Part shown: positions 42,084-51,502 of the stretch, one piece after another
Position numbering within the stretch: position 1 is the stretch's first letter
Layout: every line of letters begins with the position of its first letter
Assembly (NCBI RefSeq): GCF_000013765.1
Contig: NC_007954.1
Coordinates: 496,001-560,000, forward strand
Origin: Shewanella denitrificans OS217
GTDB taxonomy: Bacteria > Pseudomonadota > Gammaproteobacteria > Enterobacterales > Shewanellaceae
DNA: 64,000 nt
Reading direction: 5' to 3'
Position numbers and translations under genes: made by a program
The notes under the pieces: model-generated
Told to the model about the DNA's origin: nothing
Databases searched by the model: none
Seen by the model: the letters and a program-made list of their open reading frames with translations, nothing else

Positions 42084-43430
42084 ATGCCCGTTAGTATGTT
42101 CAACTCGACTCTCAATCCCTCATTAACTCTGGCCTCGCTTTTACTGCTAATACCGCTGTTCTCAGCCTGTAATAGCGATAATAAACCCCTAGCAAAGGCG
42201 GCTGAAACACTAACGCCAACTCCACCAGCACAGAGTACTAAGCTTGCTGAAACCATGGGGATAAATGCAGAGAAACCTGTCAGTGTTGGACCAAGACCGG
42301 CTTTTTTAGTGAATCAAATGCAAGACAGTGAGTTAAAAACTCGCTTAGCCCAGTGTATTGGGGATGAGACTTATCGCAGCGACTTTGCTATCGGTCATCG
42401 CGGCGCTGCCATGCAGTTCCCAGAGCACACTCGTGAATCTTACCAAGCGGCCATAGATACTGGCGCCGGTGTTGTAGAGTGCGACGTGACCTTTACCTCA
42501 GATAAAGTCTTGGTTTGTCGTCACTCTCAATGCGATTTGGCAACCACCACCAATATTTTAGCCATTCCAGAATTAGCCAATAAATGCAGTGTGCCCTTTA
42601 GCCCCGCAGATGCGGCTAACGGAGTACCAGCATCGGCTAAATGTTGCACCAGTGACATAACTTTGGCTGATTTTAAGCGTTTGAGCGGCAAGATGGATGG
42701 CGCCAACCCCCAAGCCACGACTGTTGAAGCTTACATGCAAGGTACGCCAGATTGGCGCACAAATTTATATTCAGGCAGCGGCACCTTAATGACCCATGCT
42801 GAGAGTATCATTATGTTTAAAGCCGCTGGCATTAAGATGACGCCAGAGCTTAAGTCTGCGGATGTGGTGATGCCTTTTGATGGTTTTAGTCAGCAGGATT
42901 ATGCCCAGAAAATGCTAGACGAATACACAGAGGCTGGGGTTGCGGCCACTGACGTCATGCCACAATCTTTTAATTTAGAGGATGTTAAATACTGGATTGC
43001 TAACGCCCCAGAGTTTGCAGCACAAGCTGTGTACTTAGATGACAGATACGATTTGGCTGATTTTGACCCGCAGGACAGCCGCACTTGGTCACCGAGTATG
43101 AGTGAGCTTAGTAATGCTGGAGTGAAGATTATTGCACCGCCTCTGTGGGTATTAGTGACCTTAGATGAGAATAACAAATTAGTCCCTTCTGAGTATGCTA
43201 AAGCGGCAAAGGCTGCTGAACTTGAGATTATTAGCTGGACCTTAGAGCGCTCAGGTTTATTAAAAGAGGGCGGCGGTTGGTATTACCAAAGCGTGACCGA
43301 AGCAATCAATGATGAAGGGAATGCCCTTGAGTTATTGCATGTGCTTACCACTGAGGTTGGGGTGATAGGGGTATTTTCAGATTGGCCAGCCACAGTGGCC
43401 TTCTATGCTAATTGCATGGCTAAAAGCTAG
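42084..43430 (+). CDS. Glycerophosphodiester phosphodiesterase-family lipoprotein
   Basis: The 448-residue protein has a lipoprotein signal ([11 protein letters not shown], Cys about 29) and a GDPD barrel with [37 protein letters not shown] and [13 protein letters not shown]. It probably cleaves glycerophosphodiesters at the cell envelope. The domain holds an insert with extra cysteines ([10 protein letters not shown], then AKCCTSDI) and is longer than the cytoplasmic enzymes. It starts after AAGGACGACAAG, and a terminator follows. Confidence 0.86.
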   Translation: MPVSMFNSTLNPSLTLASLLLLIPLFSACNSDNKPLAKAAETLTPTPPAQSTKLAETMGINAEKPVSVGPRPAFLVNQMQDSELKTRLAQCIGDETYRSDFAIGHRGAAMQFPEHTRESYQAAIDTGAGVVECDVTFTSDKVLVCRHSQCDLATTTNILAIPELANKCSVPFSPADAANGVPASAKCCTSDITLADFKRLSGKMDGANPQATTVEAYMQGTPDWRTNLYSGSGTLMTHAESIIMFKAAGIKMTPELKSADVVMPFDGFSQQDYAQKMLDEYTEAGVAATDVMPQSFNLEDVKYWIANAPEFAAQAVYLDDRYDLADFDPQDSRTWSPSMSELSNAGVKIIAPPLWVLVTLDENNKLVPSEYAKAAKAAELEIISWTLERSGLLKEGGGWYYQSVTEAINDEGNALELLHVLTTEVGVIGVFSDWPATVAFYANCMAKS

Positions 43431-43526
43431 GGCAGTCTGAAGTCATAGGTCTAGATCATTCAGGTCATGGATGACGAATTCAGGGGCTGGTGACAAAGTG
43501 ATAGCTTGAAGATTAGCTCAATACAG

Positions 43527-43550
43527 AGCCTGCTTAACGCAGGCTTTTTT
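43527..43550 (+). terminator. Intrinsic terminator after the GDPD gene
   Basis: AGCCTGC, 5-nt loop, GCAGGCT, then TTTTTT. Confidence 0.82.
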
Positions 43551-43669
43551 GTCAGTGTTACATCAATCATATTTAGCACAAAAGTTTTGCAATCATAGCC
43601 CAATTAACCCAGTGAAATCATCGAGTCTGTCACACATTTAGCCATTTAATAACAATAGCTTAAGCTAGG

Positions 43670-43719
43670 TGCGACAAAGTGTCGCAAACCATAACATTCA
43701 TATTGAATGCTGGTTATGA
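43670..43719. promoter_or_regulatory. Two palindromes upstream of the copper receptor
   Basis: TGCGACA-AAG-TGTCGCA (43670-43686) is a perfect 7-bp inverted repeat. It is followed by CATTCA-TAT-TGAATG set inside wider ATAAC/GTTAT arms (about 43690-43718). Both lie 50-100 bp before the receptor start, where a repressor or metal-responsive regulator would bind. Neither fits a Fur box well. Confidence 0.45.
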
Positions 43720-43729
43720 AAGTGAATAA

Positions 43730-43767
43730 TCACCTCAAAATAAAGCAGTAATACAAAATCGAGGTGA
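43730..43767 (+). promoter_or_regulatory. Hairpin that could hide the receptor's ribosome binding site
   Basis: TCACCTC (43730-43736) pairs perfectly with GAGGTGA (43761-43767), which contains the Shine-Dalgarno sequence for the ATG at 43772. The loop is 24 nt and A-rich. Confidence 0.45.
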
Positions 43768-43771
43768 TGTA

Positions 43772-45763
43772 ATGGGAAAGACCAACTTCAAATTAAGCTT
43801 ATTAGCGGGCGCGTTAGTGATGGCGATGCAACCCAGCGTGCAGGCACAAGAGCAGCACAATTGCACTAAAGATGAAAAGTGTAACGATTACCTTGTGGTC
43901 ACAGGGGATGTGATGCGCGAGCCTGTTAACGTGGTTAGCGATCCCAAGAAGCCACGTTTGCCACTGCCCGCATTTGAAGGTTCAGGTTTTTTGAAAACCA
44001 TTCCAGGTTTTAGTGTGACTCGTAAAGGCGGCATGGGCGGCGACCCCTCATTTCGCGGTATGGGAGGATCACGTCTTGCGATAGTCGATGATGGTCAGCA
44101 CGTGTATGGCGCCTGTGGTGGCCGTATGGACCCACCCACTAATTACATATATCCAGAATCCTATGATGAAATTACCGTGATAAAAGGTCCGCAAACGGTG
44201 AAATATGGTCCCGTGGGCTCAGCGGGCACTGTCTTGTTTGAGAAAAATCGCCATCGCTTTACCGAACGCGGCATTATTGGCCGCGCCAGCATCACTGGCG
44301 GCAGTTTTGATAGAAAAGACAGCATCATTGAATTTGTGGCGGGTAATGCCGATTATTATGTCGATTTTGATATGGACAGCTCCAGCAGCGATCACTACAA
44401 GGACGGTAACGATAATCCAGTGCAATCAAGCTACGACAGAGACAATATCAAGGTCGCCTTGGGTTGGACACCGTCAGAAAATACTGTGATTGAATTCGCA
44501 ATGGGTCAGTCAGAAGGTGAGGCTGAATATGCGGATCGCCTTAACAAGGCGCGCCAAATCGATAACGAAAGTTATACCTTGTTAGTGCAGCATGATTTCG
44601 ATTCAGAGCTACTAAAAAATGTTGATTTTCAAGTTTATAGCAATGAAAACGATCACATCATGGATCAGTTTGATCGCGGCGTAAACATGGGCATGGATGT
44701 GATGCGCAGTACCAGTGGCGGCCATTTCTGGTTAGGGTTAACCCCTATGATGAATTGGGATCTCACCCTGGGGGTCGATCATATGCAAAGCGATCACCAA
44801 GGCCGCGGCATCAATATGATGCAAGATAAAGGCCTGGATGATTTGCTGCGTAAGCCGTTTATGAAGAATATGGAATACGCCAACTGGGGCTTATTTGTTG
44901 AATCTGTCTATCATCTTGACCACAGCAAGGTATTTGCTGGTATGCGTTATGACAATTGGGATACCGATCTCTATGTGGGTCAAAAAGGCAATCGAGCTGA
45001 CGATGTATTTAGCGGTTACGCCCGTTATGAGTACCGTGATGGTTTCAGCCAATATTATGCCGGTGTAGGTCACGCTGAGCGGGTGCCTGATTACTGGGAA
45101 ATCATGAAAACCAGTGCCAGCAATCCAATGCAAAAATCCTTTGATCTTGAGCCTGAAGAAACCAATCAGCTGGATATCGGCTGGATCTATGACAATGGCT
45201 TAGTGTTTTCAAGCTCATTATTCTACGGCAAGTTAGATAACTACATCTTAGTTGACTCAACCGGCCCAATGACAGTGGCCCGTAATATCGATGCGACCTT
45301 GTACGGCGGTGAAGCCAGCATAGATTATGATGTTAACGAACACTTTTCGGCCCAAGTGACCTTAAGCTACACCTTAGGTGATAACGACACTGATAATGTT
45401 GACTTAGGTCAGGTGTCACCGCTTGAGTCTAAATTTTCACTGAACTATCAAAAAGATGCATGGGCTGCAGGACTCTTGTGGCGAGTGGTTGATTCTCAAC
45501 ATCGAGTGACAATCGGCCATGGCAACATAGTGGGTCAAGATTTAGCCGAGTCTAGTGGTTTTGGTACAGTTGCCATCAATGCTTCGTGGAATTATGACGA
45601 CCACTTACGGTTAATTTTAGGGGTAGAGAACCTGTTTGATATTGCTTACGCCGAGCACATCAGTAAAGCGGCGGGTGGCAATGACTTACCCGGCAGTGAG
45701 CCTATGTTCCAAGTGAACGAATCAGGCCGTAACTTCTGGGCTAAATTGACTTATGAGTTTTAA
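43772..45763 (+). CDS. oprC: OprC-type TonB-dependent copper receptor
   Basis: The 663-residue outer-membrane receptor has a signal peptide ending QPSVQA, a plug domain with DPSFRGMGGSRLAIVDDGQH and a beta-barrel ending in Phe. In OprC, copper is bound by a CxxxM plus HxM set. Here CGGRM at 115-119 and HIM at 295-297 are both present, and the barrel is Met-rich near them (NMGMDVM). This supports copper rather than iron uptake. It is transcribed alone, with two palindromes and a possible Shine-Dalgarno-masking hairpin upstream. Confidence 0.9.
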   Translation: MGKTNFKLSLLAGALVMAMQPSVQAQEQHNCTKDEKCNDYLVVTGDVMREPVNVVSDPKKPRLPLPAFEGSGFLKTIPGFSVTRKGGMGGDPSFRGMGGSRLAIVDDGQHVYGACGGRMDPPTNYIYPESYDEITVIKGPQTVKYGPVGSAGTVLFEKNRHRFTERGIIGRASITGGSFDRKDSIIEFVAGNADYYVDFDMDSSSSDHYKDGNDNPVQSSYDRDNIKVALGWTPSENTVIEFAMGQSEGEAEYADRLNKARQIDNESYTLLVQHDFDSELLKNVDFQVYSNENDHIMDQFDRGVNMGMDVMRSTSGGHFWLGLTPMMNWDLTLGVDHMQSDHQGRGINMMQDKGLDDLLRKPFMKNMEYANWGLFVESVYHLDHSKVFAGMRYDNWDTDLYVGQKGNRADDVFSGYARYEYRDGFSQYYAGVGHAERVPDYWEIMKTSASNPMQKSFDLEPEETNQLDIGWIYDNGLVFSSSLFYGKLDNYILVDSTGPMTVARNIDATLYGGEASIDYDVNEHFSAQVTLSYTLGDNDTDNVDLGQVSPLESKFSLNYQKDAWAAGLLWRVVDSQHRVTIGHGNIVGQDLAESSGFGTVAINASWNYDDHLRLILGVENLFDIAYAEHISKAAGGNDLPGSEPMFQVNESGRNFWAKLTYEF

Positions 45764-45853
45764 GCGGTTCAGGCAGGCTGAGATACGTATTTTTGCAAGG
45801 AGGCAAAGCAGCACCTAGCTGGTGGGATGGGGTATCACACTTAAGCTAACTTC

Positions 45854-45888
45854 AATGACACTGGCAGGGATGCCAGTGTCATTTTTTT
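45854..45888 (+). terminator. Intrinsic terminator between copper receptor and serine hydrolase
   Basis: Perfect 13-bp arms AATGACACTGGCA and TGCCAGTGTCATT with a 4-nt loop, then a T-run. It can serve both converging genes. Confidence 0.88.
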
Positions 45889-45894
45889 ACCGCA

Positions 45895-47745
45895 TTATGA
45901 CCACAACATCATGTTGTAGGCACCAAAGTGAACTAGGTAAAGTGCCATCACCCATTGGCTGGTTAAGGCTAATCCCCAAAAGGCTTTCGAACGTTTAAGG
46001 ATTAACTTGCTACGCTCCTGCCATACCAGCCAGCTAAAGTAAGCGATGCCGACTGGCCAGCTCCAACTGAGTAGCCACAAGATTAGCGCCGCAAATGTCA
46101 CATGGTTGAGCTCCCACATAGCAAGCTGAGTGAAAAACAGGTACAGACCAAATAAAGTTATCGGTAGCAGCAGTAGCGCTAAAGCGAGTTTAGGATTACT
46201 GCTAATGTTTTTACCTAATGACTTACGGATAAGGAGATAGATGGCCAACAGCAGGGCACTCACACTGGTGACTAATAAGATGATGGCAAAGGTGAGAAAA
46301 GTATAATTGAGCATTGACGCGTACCAGCTATTGTCTGGCAGGTAGGTCTCCCAGCTTTCCTGTATCATTGGCTGCCCTTGGCTATCTAACACTAAGGTTA
46401 AAGTGACCGCAGCCTTATCCACAGGGCGAAAGCCTTGCTCAGCCACATAGACATACTTATCAGCACTGCCAAATAAGGGTTTAATCGTTAAACTGCCTTC
46501 TTCAAAGCTAAGTGTACTGCCTTTCATTAGGCTATCCATGCTTGCCATGCTCTGTTGGCGTGAACTCTGTGGGCGATAAAAACCTAACCAAGGCTTGATA
46601 TCAAAATCAAGCGGCTGAACTTCGGGTAATTGCGCCTTGGCAAGAAAAGGCAGTGCCTTATTAAACACTTGGCCCCCGGATAAAGTCATGGCGTTGCTTA
46701 GGGCGACAAAGGTCATGTTTTGCTGCTTAGAAAAGCAAATATTAGAGAGAAACCCATCGATACCGCCTGAGTGACAAAAATAACGGCCACTTTCTCTGCT
46801 GACAGGGTACAGACCTAAGCCGTAGGCTGCTTGGTGAAGCCCACTGTTTTTATCCATGGCACTGGTGAGCATTACATCAAAGCTGGCTTTACTGATAATG
46901 CGCGCACCGTCGAGCTCGCCTTCATTTAACAGCATGCGACTAAAGCGGGTAAGGTCGTTTAGGCTAGTGACCAAGCTGCCAGCGGGCCGCACAGAGATAG
47001 GCATGGCTGGAACCTTATCTTTGCCGCCAGTGAGCGCTGACCCATGACCTGCTACTAAAGTACTTAATACCTCCTCTTGCTGTGAGAAATTCGAGCTGTC
47101 CATCTTAAGTGGTTGCAATATGGTGTGATTTAGGCGTGCTTCAAAAGGCTCGCCAGAAAGCTGCTCGATTAGATGACCCGCGATAAGATAGCCAAAATTC
47201 GAATAAGCCTGGCGAGTCCCAGGGCGCCAGCGGACTTGGAGCTGGTACTTATTGATAACTTGACTAAGAGGGGCGCTGGCATCAGCTTTCTCTACATAGA
47301 GTTCAGTGACACCGGCATCACGAAAGCCGGCTGTATGGGACAAGAGATCTTTTACACGAACAGGATCTGTCTCGGCCCAAGGGTTGTCAATAATCACATT
47401 GGGTAAATGCAAACTTACAGGGTCATCGAGCTTGAGTTTGCCTTGCTCCATAAGCTGTAAAACCCCAATGGCGGTAAATACTTTAGTCACTGAGCCTGCG
47501 CGAAATAGGCTGTCAGCATCTATTTGGTTGTTATTATTAGCATTAATAGGGCCCTTAGTGTATTGCCATAATATGCCATCCCTGTCGGCCGCCGAGCTTG
47601 CTAAGGCAATGCCTTGTTCTTGTCTTAGGGTATCAATTTCTTGCTCTAATGCCTGCCAGTCGCTGCTTTGCTGCCAGCTATCATTGGCTGATAGACACAT
47701 GGGCATCAGGCTGATCAGTGTTGCGGTTAATATCTGCTTTAACAT
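45895..47745 (-). CDS. Beta-lactamase-fold serine hydrolase with C-terminal membrane helices
   Basis: The 616-residue protein has a signal peptide (ILTATLISLMPMCLSA), a class C/DD-peptidase-type domain with SVTK (Ser85, Lys88), YSNFGY and CHSGGIDGF, a beta-rich region, and about four membrane helices from residue 475 on. Proteins of this layout are usually peptidases or esterases of the envelope, not resistance enzymes. It is the last gene of a PadR operon, 58 bp after a membrane protein gene. The substrate is unknown. Confidence 0.82.
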   Translation of the reverse strand: MLKQILTATLISLMPMCLSANDSWQQSSDWQALEQEIDTLRQEQGIALASSAADRDGILWQYTKGPINANNNNQIDADSLFRAGSVTKVFTAIGVLQLMEQGKLKLDDPVSLHLPNVIIDNPWAETDPVRVKDLLSHTAGFRDAGVTELYVEKADASAPLSQVINKYQLQVRWRPGTRQAYSNFGYLIAGHLIEQLSGEPFEARLNHTILQPLKMDSSNFSQQEEVLSTLVAGHGSALTGGKDKVPAMPISVRPAGSLVTSLNDLTRFSRMLLNEGELDGARIISKASFDVMLTSAMDKNSGLHQAAYGLGLYPVSRESGRYFCHSGGIDGFLSNICFSKQQNMTFVALSNAMTLSGGQVFNKALPFLAKAQLPEVQPLDFDIKPWLGFYRPQSSRQQSMASMDSLMKGSTLSFEEGSLTIKPLFGSADKYVYVAEQGFRPVDKAAVTLTLVLDSQGQPMIQESWETYLPDNSWYASMLNYTFLTFAIILLVTSVSALLLAIYLLIRKSLGKNISSNPKLALALLLLPITLFGLYLFFTQLAMWELNHVTFAALILWLLSWSWPVGIAYFSWLVWQERSKLILKRSKAFWGLALTSQWVMALYLVHFGAYNMMLWS

Positions 47746-47803
47746 TATGATATTCCTTATCTCGTTTGAGCTTATTTTTTATTTAAGTCATGTATTTAAT
47801 GCG

Positions 47804-48385
47804 TTACTTGATGAGCTTTAGCATCACCATGGCGATTTTATAGAGCACAAAACTGGCTATGAGCGCCACAGGGATAAAGCCATAACCTAAATGCTCTTCC
47901 CAGCCATCCGTGTTTACAAAGAAGCCCATCATGGTGCCGCCATCTTTGGTGAAGAAACCAATGTTGTCGTAGAAAAAAGGCTTAAGTATTGCTAAGGCGG
48001 CTAACGGCAGTGCCAATATAGCGATAAAGCCAATCAGGATAGCTAACAAGGTTTTCTTGAGACTACGCCCTGATTGATAGATTAAGGCTCTGCTCATTGC
48101 CATCGGGGTGCCAGAATCTTGGGCATTACTGACAAAAGACGCTGACAGTAGCGGCGGTACTATGCGGCTTGGCTCACCCAGCTCATTTAATGCGTGGGTT
48201 AATTTGTGTAATTCAGACTCACCAGCACTTGCCTCTGCCGCTTCAAACGCGTGAGACTCTAATTCTTGACGTAGGGTCATCGCCAGTGAGTAAGGGGCTT
48301 TGGTTAATTCTTTATCGACCTTAGCAAAATAGTCTTGCCATAAGCTGTTGGTATGCGGACAGTTGAAGTAGCCATTATTATTCAT
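47804..48385 (-). CDS. PadR-linked membrane protein
   Basis: The 193-residue protein has a helical cytoplasmic N-terminal half (WQDYFAKVDKELTKAPYSLA, then HALNELGEPSRIVPPLL) and two membrane helices (about 115-140 and 168-190). It resembles the DUF1700/permease-prefix proteins often encoded after PadR regulators. The start at 48385 follows TTGGAGC; a longer frame would overlap padR. Its role is unknown, perhaps envelope signalling with the serine hydrolase. Confidence 0.7.
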   Translation of the reverse strand: MNNNGYFNCPHTNSLWQDYFAKVDKELTKAPYSLAMTLRQELESHAFEAAEASAGESELHKLTHALNELGEPSRIVPPLLSASFVSNAQDSGTPMAMSRALIYQSGRSLKKTLLAILIGFIAILALPLAALAILKPFFYDNIGFFTKDGGTMMGFFVNTDGWEEHLGYGFIPVALIASFVLYKIAMVMLKLIK

Positions 48386-48387
48386 TG

Positions 48388-48717
48388 TTATTTGCTCCAA
48401 GCTTGGTTCACCGAGGCATTAATCTGTTGCCACGCGGTATTCATTTCATTAACGGTTTCTAACCCTAAAGGGGTGATTTGATAATATTTACGTGCAGGAC
48501 CCGATGGCATTATTTCCCATCTAAAATCAATGAGTTCCTCTTTATTTAACCGGCTGAGAAGTGGGTAAATCGTGCCTTCGGCGAGATCGATATCCGCCAA
48601 GGCTTTGAGCTTAACTAATAAGCTATAGCCGTAGTATTCATTGTCTTTAAGGCATAAGAGCACTAAGAACTCCAGCAAGCCTTTGCGCATTTGTTTTTGC
48701 CAACGTTCGATAGCCAT
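48388..48717 (-). CDS. PadR-family transcriptional regulator
   Basis: The 109-residue winged-helix protein shows the PadR pattern: GLLEFLVLLCLKDNEYYGYSL, then LAEGTIYPLLSRLNKEELI and GPARKYYQITPLG. PadR proteins repress their own operon and respond to small molecules or stress. Two direct 21-bp sites just upstream are probable operators. It leads an operon with a membrane protein and a serine hydrolase. Confidence 0.9.
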   Translation of the reverse strand: MAIERWQKQMRKGLLEFLVLLCLKDNEYYGYSLLVKLKALADIDLAEGTIYPLLSRLNKEELIDFRWEIMPSGPARKYYQITPLGLETVNEMNTAWQQINASVNQAWSK

Positions 48718-48745
48718 CTTTGGATCCTTTTATTGTTTACTACAT

Positions 48746-48808
48746 ACATAGCATTACAAGGTATGTGTACATATTATTAACACAGCTACATAGTATTGCA
48801 AGGTATGT
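48746..48808. promoter_or_regulatory. Two probable PadR operators
   Basis: ACATA-N11-TATGT occurs at 48746-48766 and 48788-48808 with nearly identical centres (GCATTACAAGG and GTATTGCAAGG), 42 bp apart, which is four helical turns. The first is 29 bp before the padR start. Confidence 0.65.
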
Positions 48809-48880
48809 AAGTCATTTATTTAGTCTTTGTATAAGTGGAGGGGGAAATTGGGGATCTACTGGGGAGGGGGGAGGCCAATA

Positions 48881-48901
48881 AAAAACCGGCTCAATTGGCC
48901 G
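48881..48901 (-). terminator. Possible weak terminator after the microcin ABC gene
   Basis: The short stem CGGC/GCCG is followed by a T-run on the minus strand, about 85 bp after the exporter stop. The stem is only 4-5 bp, so it is uncertain. Confidence 0.35.
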
Positions 48902-48985
48902 ATTCTTTTTGATGTTCATCCAAAGTCATATATGAATGCAAGAGGATTGTGTTTGGGTCGTTTCCAACAGGCTGGCATTTACCTT

Positions 48986-51073
48986 TTATGAAACAGGTTC
49001 AAGCCCTTGGGTCGTTAGGTTATACACTTTATCCACGTACTCCAAGGTTGATTGTCTATGAGTCACAAGGATCCTAGTCACTGGAAGGCTACTAATACCT
49101 GAATTAATGCGCTGTTCATTGTCTATATCTAAATTACTGGTTGCTTCATCCAATACTAGTACGCAGGGTTCAAGGTATAAGGCCCTGGCCAGTAATACAC
49201 GTTGTACTTGGCCACCAGACAACTGAACGCCCATATCGCCAATGAGTGTTTGATATCCCATGGGTAAGGCTTCTATATCATCATGTATTGACGCTAATTT
49301 ACATGACTGCTCAATTTTCAAGGGGTTGTAGGCTTCATCAAAAAACGAAATATTGTCGGCTAAAGTGCCCGATAACAACGAATCATTTTGCATAACGCTA
49401 CCAATCAGTTTTCTGTACTGCACTAAGCCAATTTTTTTGATATCTACCCCATCAAAAAGTATTCTTCCTGAGGTAGGCTCTAGTAATCCTAAGATTATTT
49501 TTAGCAAGGTGGTTTTACCACTGCCTGAAACCCCTGTTATCGCAATATTATCGCCGAATTTGAGTGTGAGATTAACATTATCAAACAAGATTTTGGATTT
49601 GAGTCCATATCTAAAGCTGATGTTTTCAAGTGTGATGCAACCCACTATATTTTCTGCCAATCCCAAGCCCTTACGATGGGCCTCTTGGGGTTCTAATGCA
49701 ATGTCTGACAGCCTAGATAAGTGAATGTCGAGCATTTTAAACGAAACAAAACTGTCGATAAGGCTATTAATTCTTGAGGAAAACTGCCCTTTATAAGACA
49801 TAAAAGCCATCATCATCCCTATGGAAAAAACACCCTCCATCACAAAGTTTGCTGCAAAATAAATTACACACATATTTTCAATTGCAAACACAATCGTATT
49901 CACTGACGAAAAGCCTAAAGACCACAGCGAACCTTTGATCCCCAAATTAACGACGTTAGAATGCAGGGATAACCATTCGTTTTTACGCTTATCTTCATGA
50001 CCGTGTAAACGTATAGCTTGAATCGAGCGTATACCCTCTAAGAAAAAGCTGTCTTCCTTAGCTGAGGCTGTTATGACCTCTTCAGCATTTCTTCTAAATG
50101 GCCGATAGAATATCCATCTCAAACATGCATAAATTAACACAGCTATAATGGCGATTATTGTCAATTTTGGACTATAGATGTACATCATTATCAAGGTTGT
50201 CGTGACCATTAAGCCATCAAGCACAACACTGACAAACGTAGAGGTAATAAATGACTGAATTTCCCCTTGGGAGCCAAAGCGGCTAACAATATCGCCGATA
50301 TGACGTTTCTCAAACCAACTAATGGGTAATCGAACCAAATGAGAAAATAACCCTGAACTCCATTGAATATTTAAATGGTTCTGTATATGTAAACCAATTA
50401 AATCTCGTAAAATACTGGTTACAAGAGAGACGAGTGCCAGCATAGAAAAGGCAATGAACAATAACGTCAGCAGCTCACTGTCTTGATTGACTATTACGTC
50501 ATCAATCACGAGTTGCATATAATAAGGAGAAGCGAGTGAAAATAGCTGTAACAATACTGAAGCGATAAATATTTTAAATAGGCCCGCTTTTAAGCCTACA
50601 CTCGCTTGCCAGAAAGGGCTTAGTTTAAGGCCTGTATCACGGTTTTCTTTTTTAAAATTTATCGCTGGGAAAAGTTCTACTGCAATACCGGTATAATGTT
50701 GTTTAAATTTTTCAATTGAGTAGGTCACTTTACCAATAGCAGGATCGTGAATCGTTACAGATTTTTTACTGCACTGTGTGAGCACAACAAAATGATTCAA
50801 GTCCCAATGTAATACGCAGGGTAAGCGAAGTTGATCTATCTCGTGAACATCGACCTGTAGCGGCCTAGAGTCTAAGTTTATCTGCTCAGCATATTCACAC
50901 AAGGTGCGTACCGACATCCCAGATTCACTGTAACCCAGTTGTTTCCTGAGGGTCATTAAATCGGTTTTTCTTTGATAAAAACTGGAGATCATGGCGAGGC
51001 AAGCTAAACCGCACTCACTATTTTCCGACTGGAAGATAAAAGGGCATTTTTTTTGGGGGAAAAGAGCAAACAT
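48986..51073 (-). CDS. C39-peptidase ABC exporter for the microcin
   Basis: The 695-residue protein combines three parts. A C39 leader peptidase (about 1-135) has Gln15, Cys21 (SENSECGLACLAMI), His94 (LNHFVVL) and Asp110 (HDPAIG). A six-helix ABC membrane domain (about 160-440) follows. The ATPase has Walker A TGVSGSGKTT, signature QLSGGQVQRVLLARAL and Walker B CVLVLDEATSNLD. Such proteins cut double-glycine leaders and export the peptide (CvaB/PCAT type). The double-glycine precursor is the next gene upstream, with a terminator between. No strong ribosome binding site is seen. Confidence 0.93.
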   Translation of the reverse strand: MFALFPQKKCPFIFQSENSECGLACLAMISSFYQRKTDLMTLRKQLGYSESGMSVRTLCEYAEQINLDSRPLQVDVHEIDQLRLPCVLHWDLNHFVVLTQCSKKSVTIHDPAIGKVTYSIEKFKQHYTGIAVELFPAINFKKENRDTGLKLSPFWQASVGLKAGLFKIFIASVLLQLFSLASPYYMQLVIDDVIVNQDSELLTLLFIAFSMLALVSLVTSILRDLIGLHIQNHLNIQWSSGLFSHLVRLPISWFEKRHIGDIVSRFGSQGEIQSFITSTFVSVVLDGLMVTTTLIMMYIYSPKLTIIAIIAVLIYACLRWIFYRPFRRNAEEVITASAKEDSFFLEGIRSIQAIRLHGHEDKRKNEWLSLHSNVVNLGIKGSLWSLGFSSVNTIVFAIENMCVIYFAANFVMEGVFSIGMMMAFMSYKGQFSSRINSLIDSFVSFKMLDIHLSRLSDIALEPQEAHRKGLGLAENIVGCITLENISFRYGLKSKILFDNVNLTLKFGDNIAITGVSGSGKTTLLKIILGLLEPTSGRILFDGVDIKKIGLVQYRKLIGSVMQNDSLLSGTLADNISFFDEAYNPLKIEQSCKLASIHDDIEALPMGYQTLIGDMGVQLSGGQVQRVLLARALYLEPCVLVLDEATSNLDIDNEQRINSGISSLPVTRILVTHRQSTLEYVDKVYNLTTQGLEPVS

Positions 51074-51092
51074 ACAAACAATGACTCGGGTT

Positions 51093-51116
51093 AAAAAAGA
51101 GTGCCCGAAGGCACTC
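51093..51116 (-). terminator. UUCG-loop terminator between microcin precursor and exporter
   Basis: Read on the minus strand: GAGTGCC, TTCG, GGCACTC, then six Ts, starting 10 bp after the precursor stop and ending 20 bp before the exporter ATG. It is a textbook intrinsic terminator inside the operon. Confidence 0.85.
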
Positions 51117-51126
51117 GATATAATGG

Positions 51127-51501
51127 TTATTCCATGCTAAAAGTTGCATTGCCTTTATGAATACGGCCACCAAAAGCTCCCAAACCACCACTACCACGAC
51201 CGCCTGCACCACCACTTGATGGCCAGTAACCCGCAGACCCGCCAGATCTGCCTTCAGCAGTCCCCCCCCCGCTTAAAGGTACCCTAGTGTAACCATTTGA
51301 ACATGCGCCAGATACTGCTTGACCAATAAAATTACCAAATAACGGTCCCATGGCAGCACCAGCTAAAGCGCCTGCAGCAGCTCCTTGGAGTCCGCAAGAG
51401 CCGCCTCCTAGGGCTGTACCCGCAGCTCCCAGTAATGCATCATTTGCTCTTGAACCACCACCTGTGGCGATTTCCATTTCAGATGTTTTAAGTGCTCGCA
51501 T
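51127..51501 (-). CDS. Double-glycine microcin/bacteriocin precursor
   Basis: The 124-residue protein starts with a class II leader, MRALKTSEMEIATGG, so cleavage after Gly15 would leave a 109-residue product. That product is very Gly/Ala-rich: a hydrophobic glycine-zipper stretch (AAAGALAGAAMGPLFGNFIG, about 41-60), two cysteines (36, 67) that could form a disulfide, and a Gly/Ser tail ending NATFSME. This fits a membrane-active class II microcin, though I recognise no named one. The start follows AAGGAGAG. An exporter lies downstream; a likely immunity gene ends 1 nt upstream. Confidence 0.85.
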   Translation of the reverse strand: MRALKTSEMEIATGGGSRANDALLGAAGTALGGGSCGLQGAAAGALAGAAMGPLFGNFIGQAVSGACSNGYTRVPLSGGGTAEGRSGGSAGYWPSSGGAGGRGSGGLGAFGGRIHKGNATFSME

Positions 51502-51502
51502 T

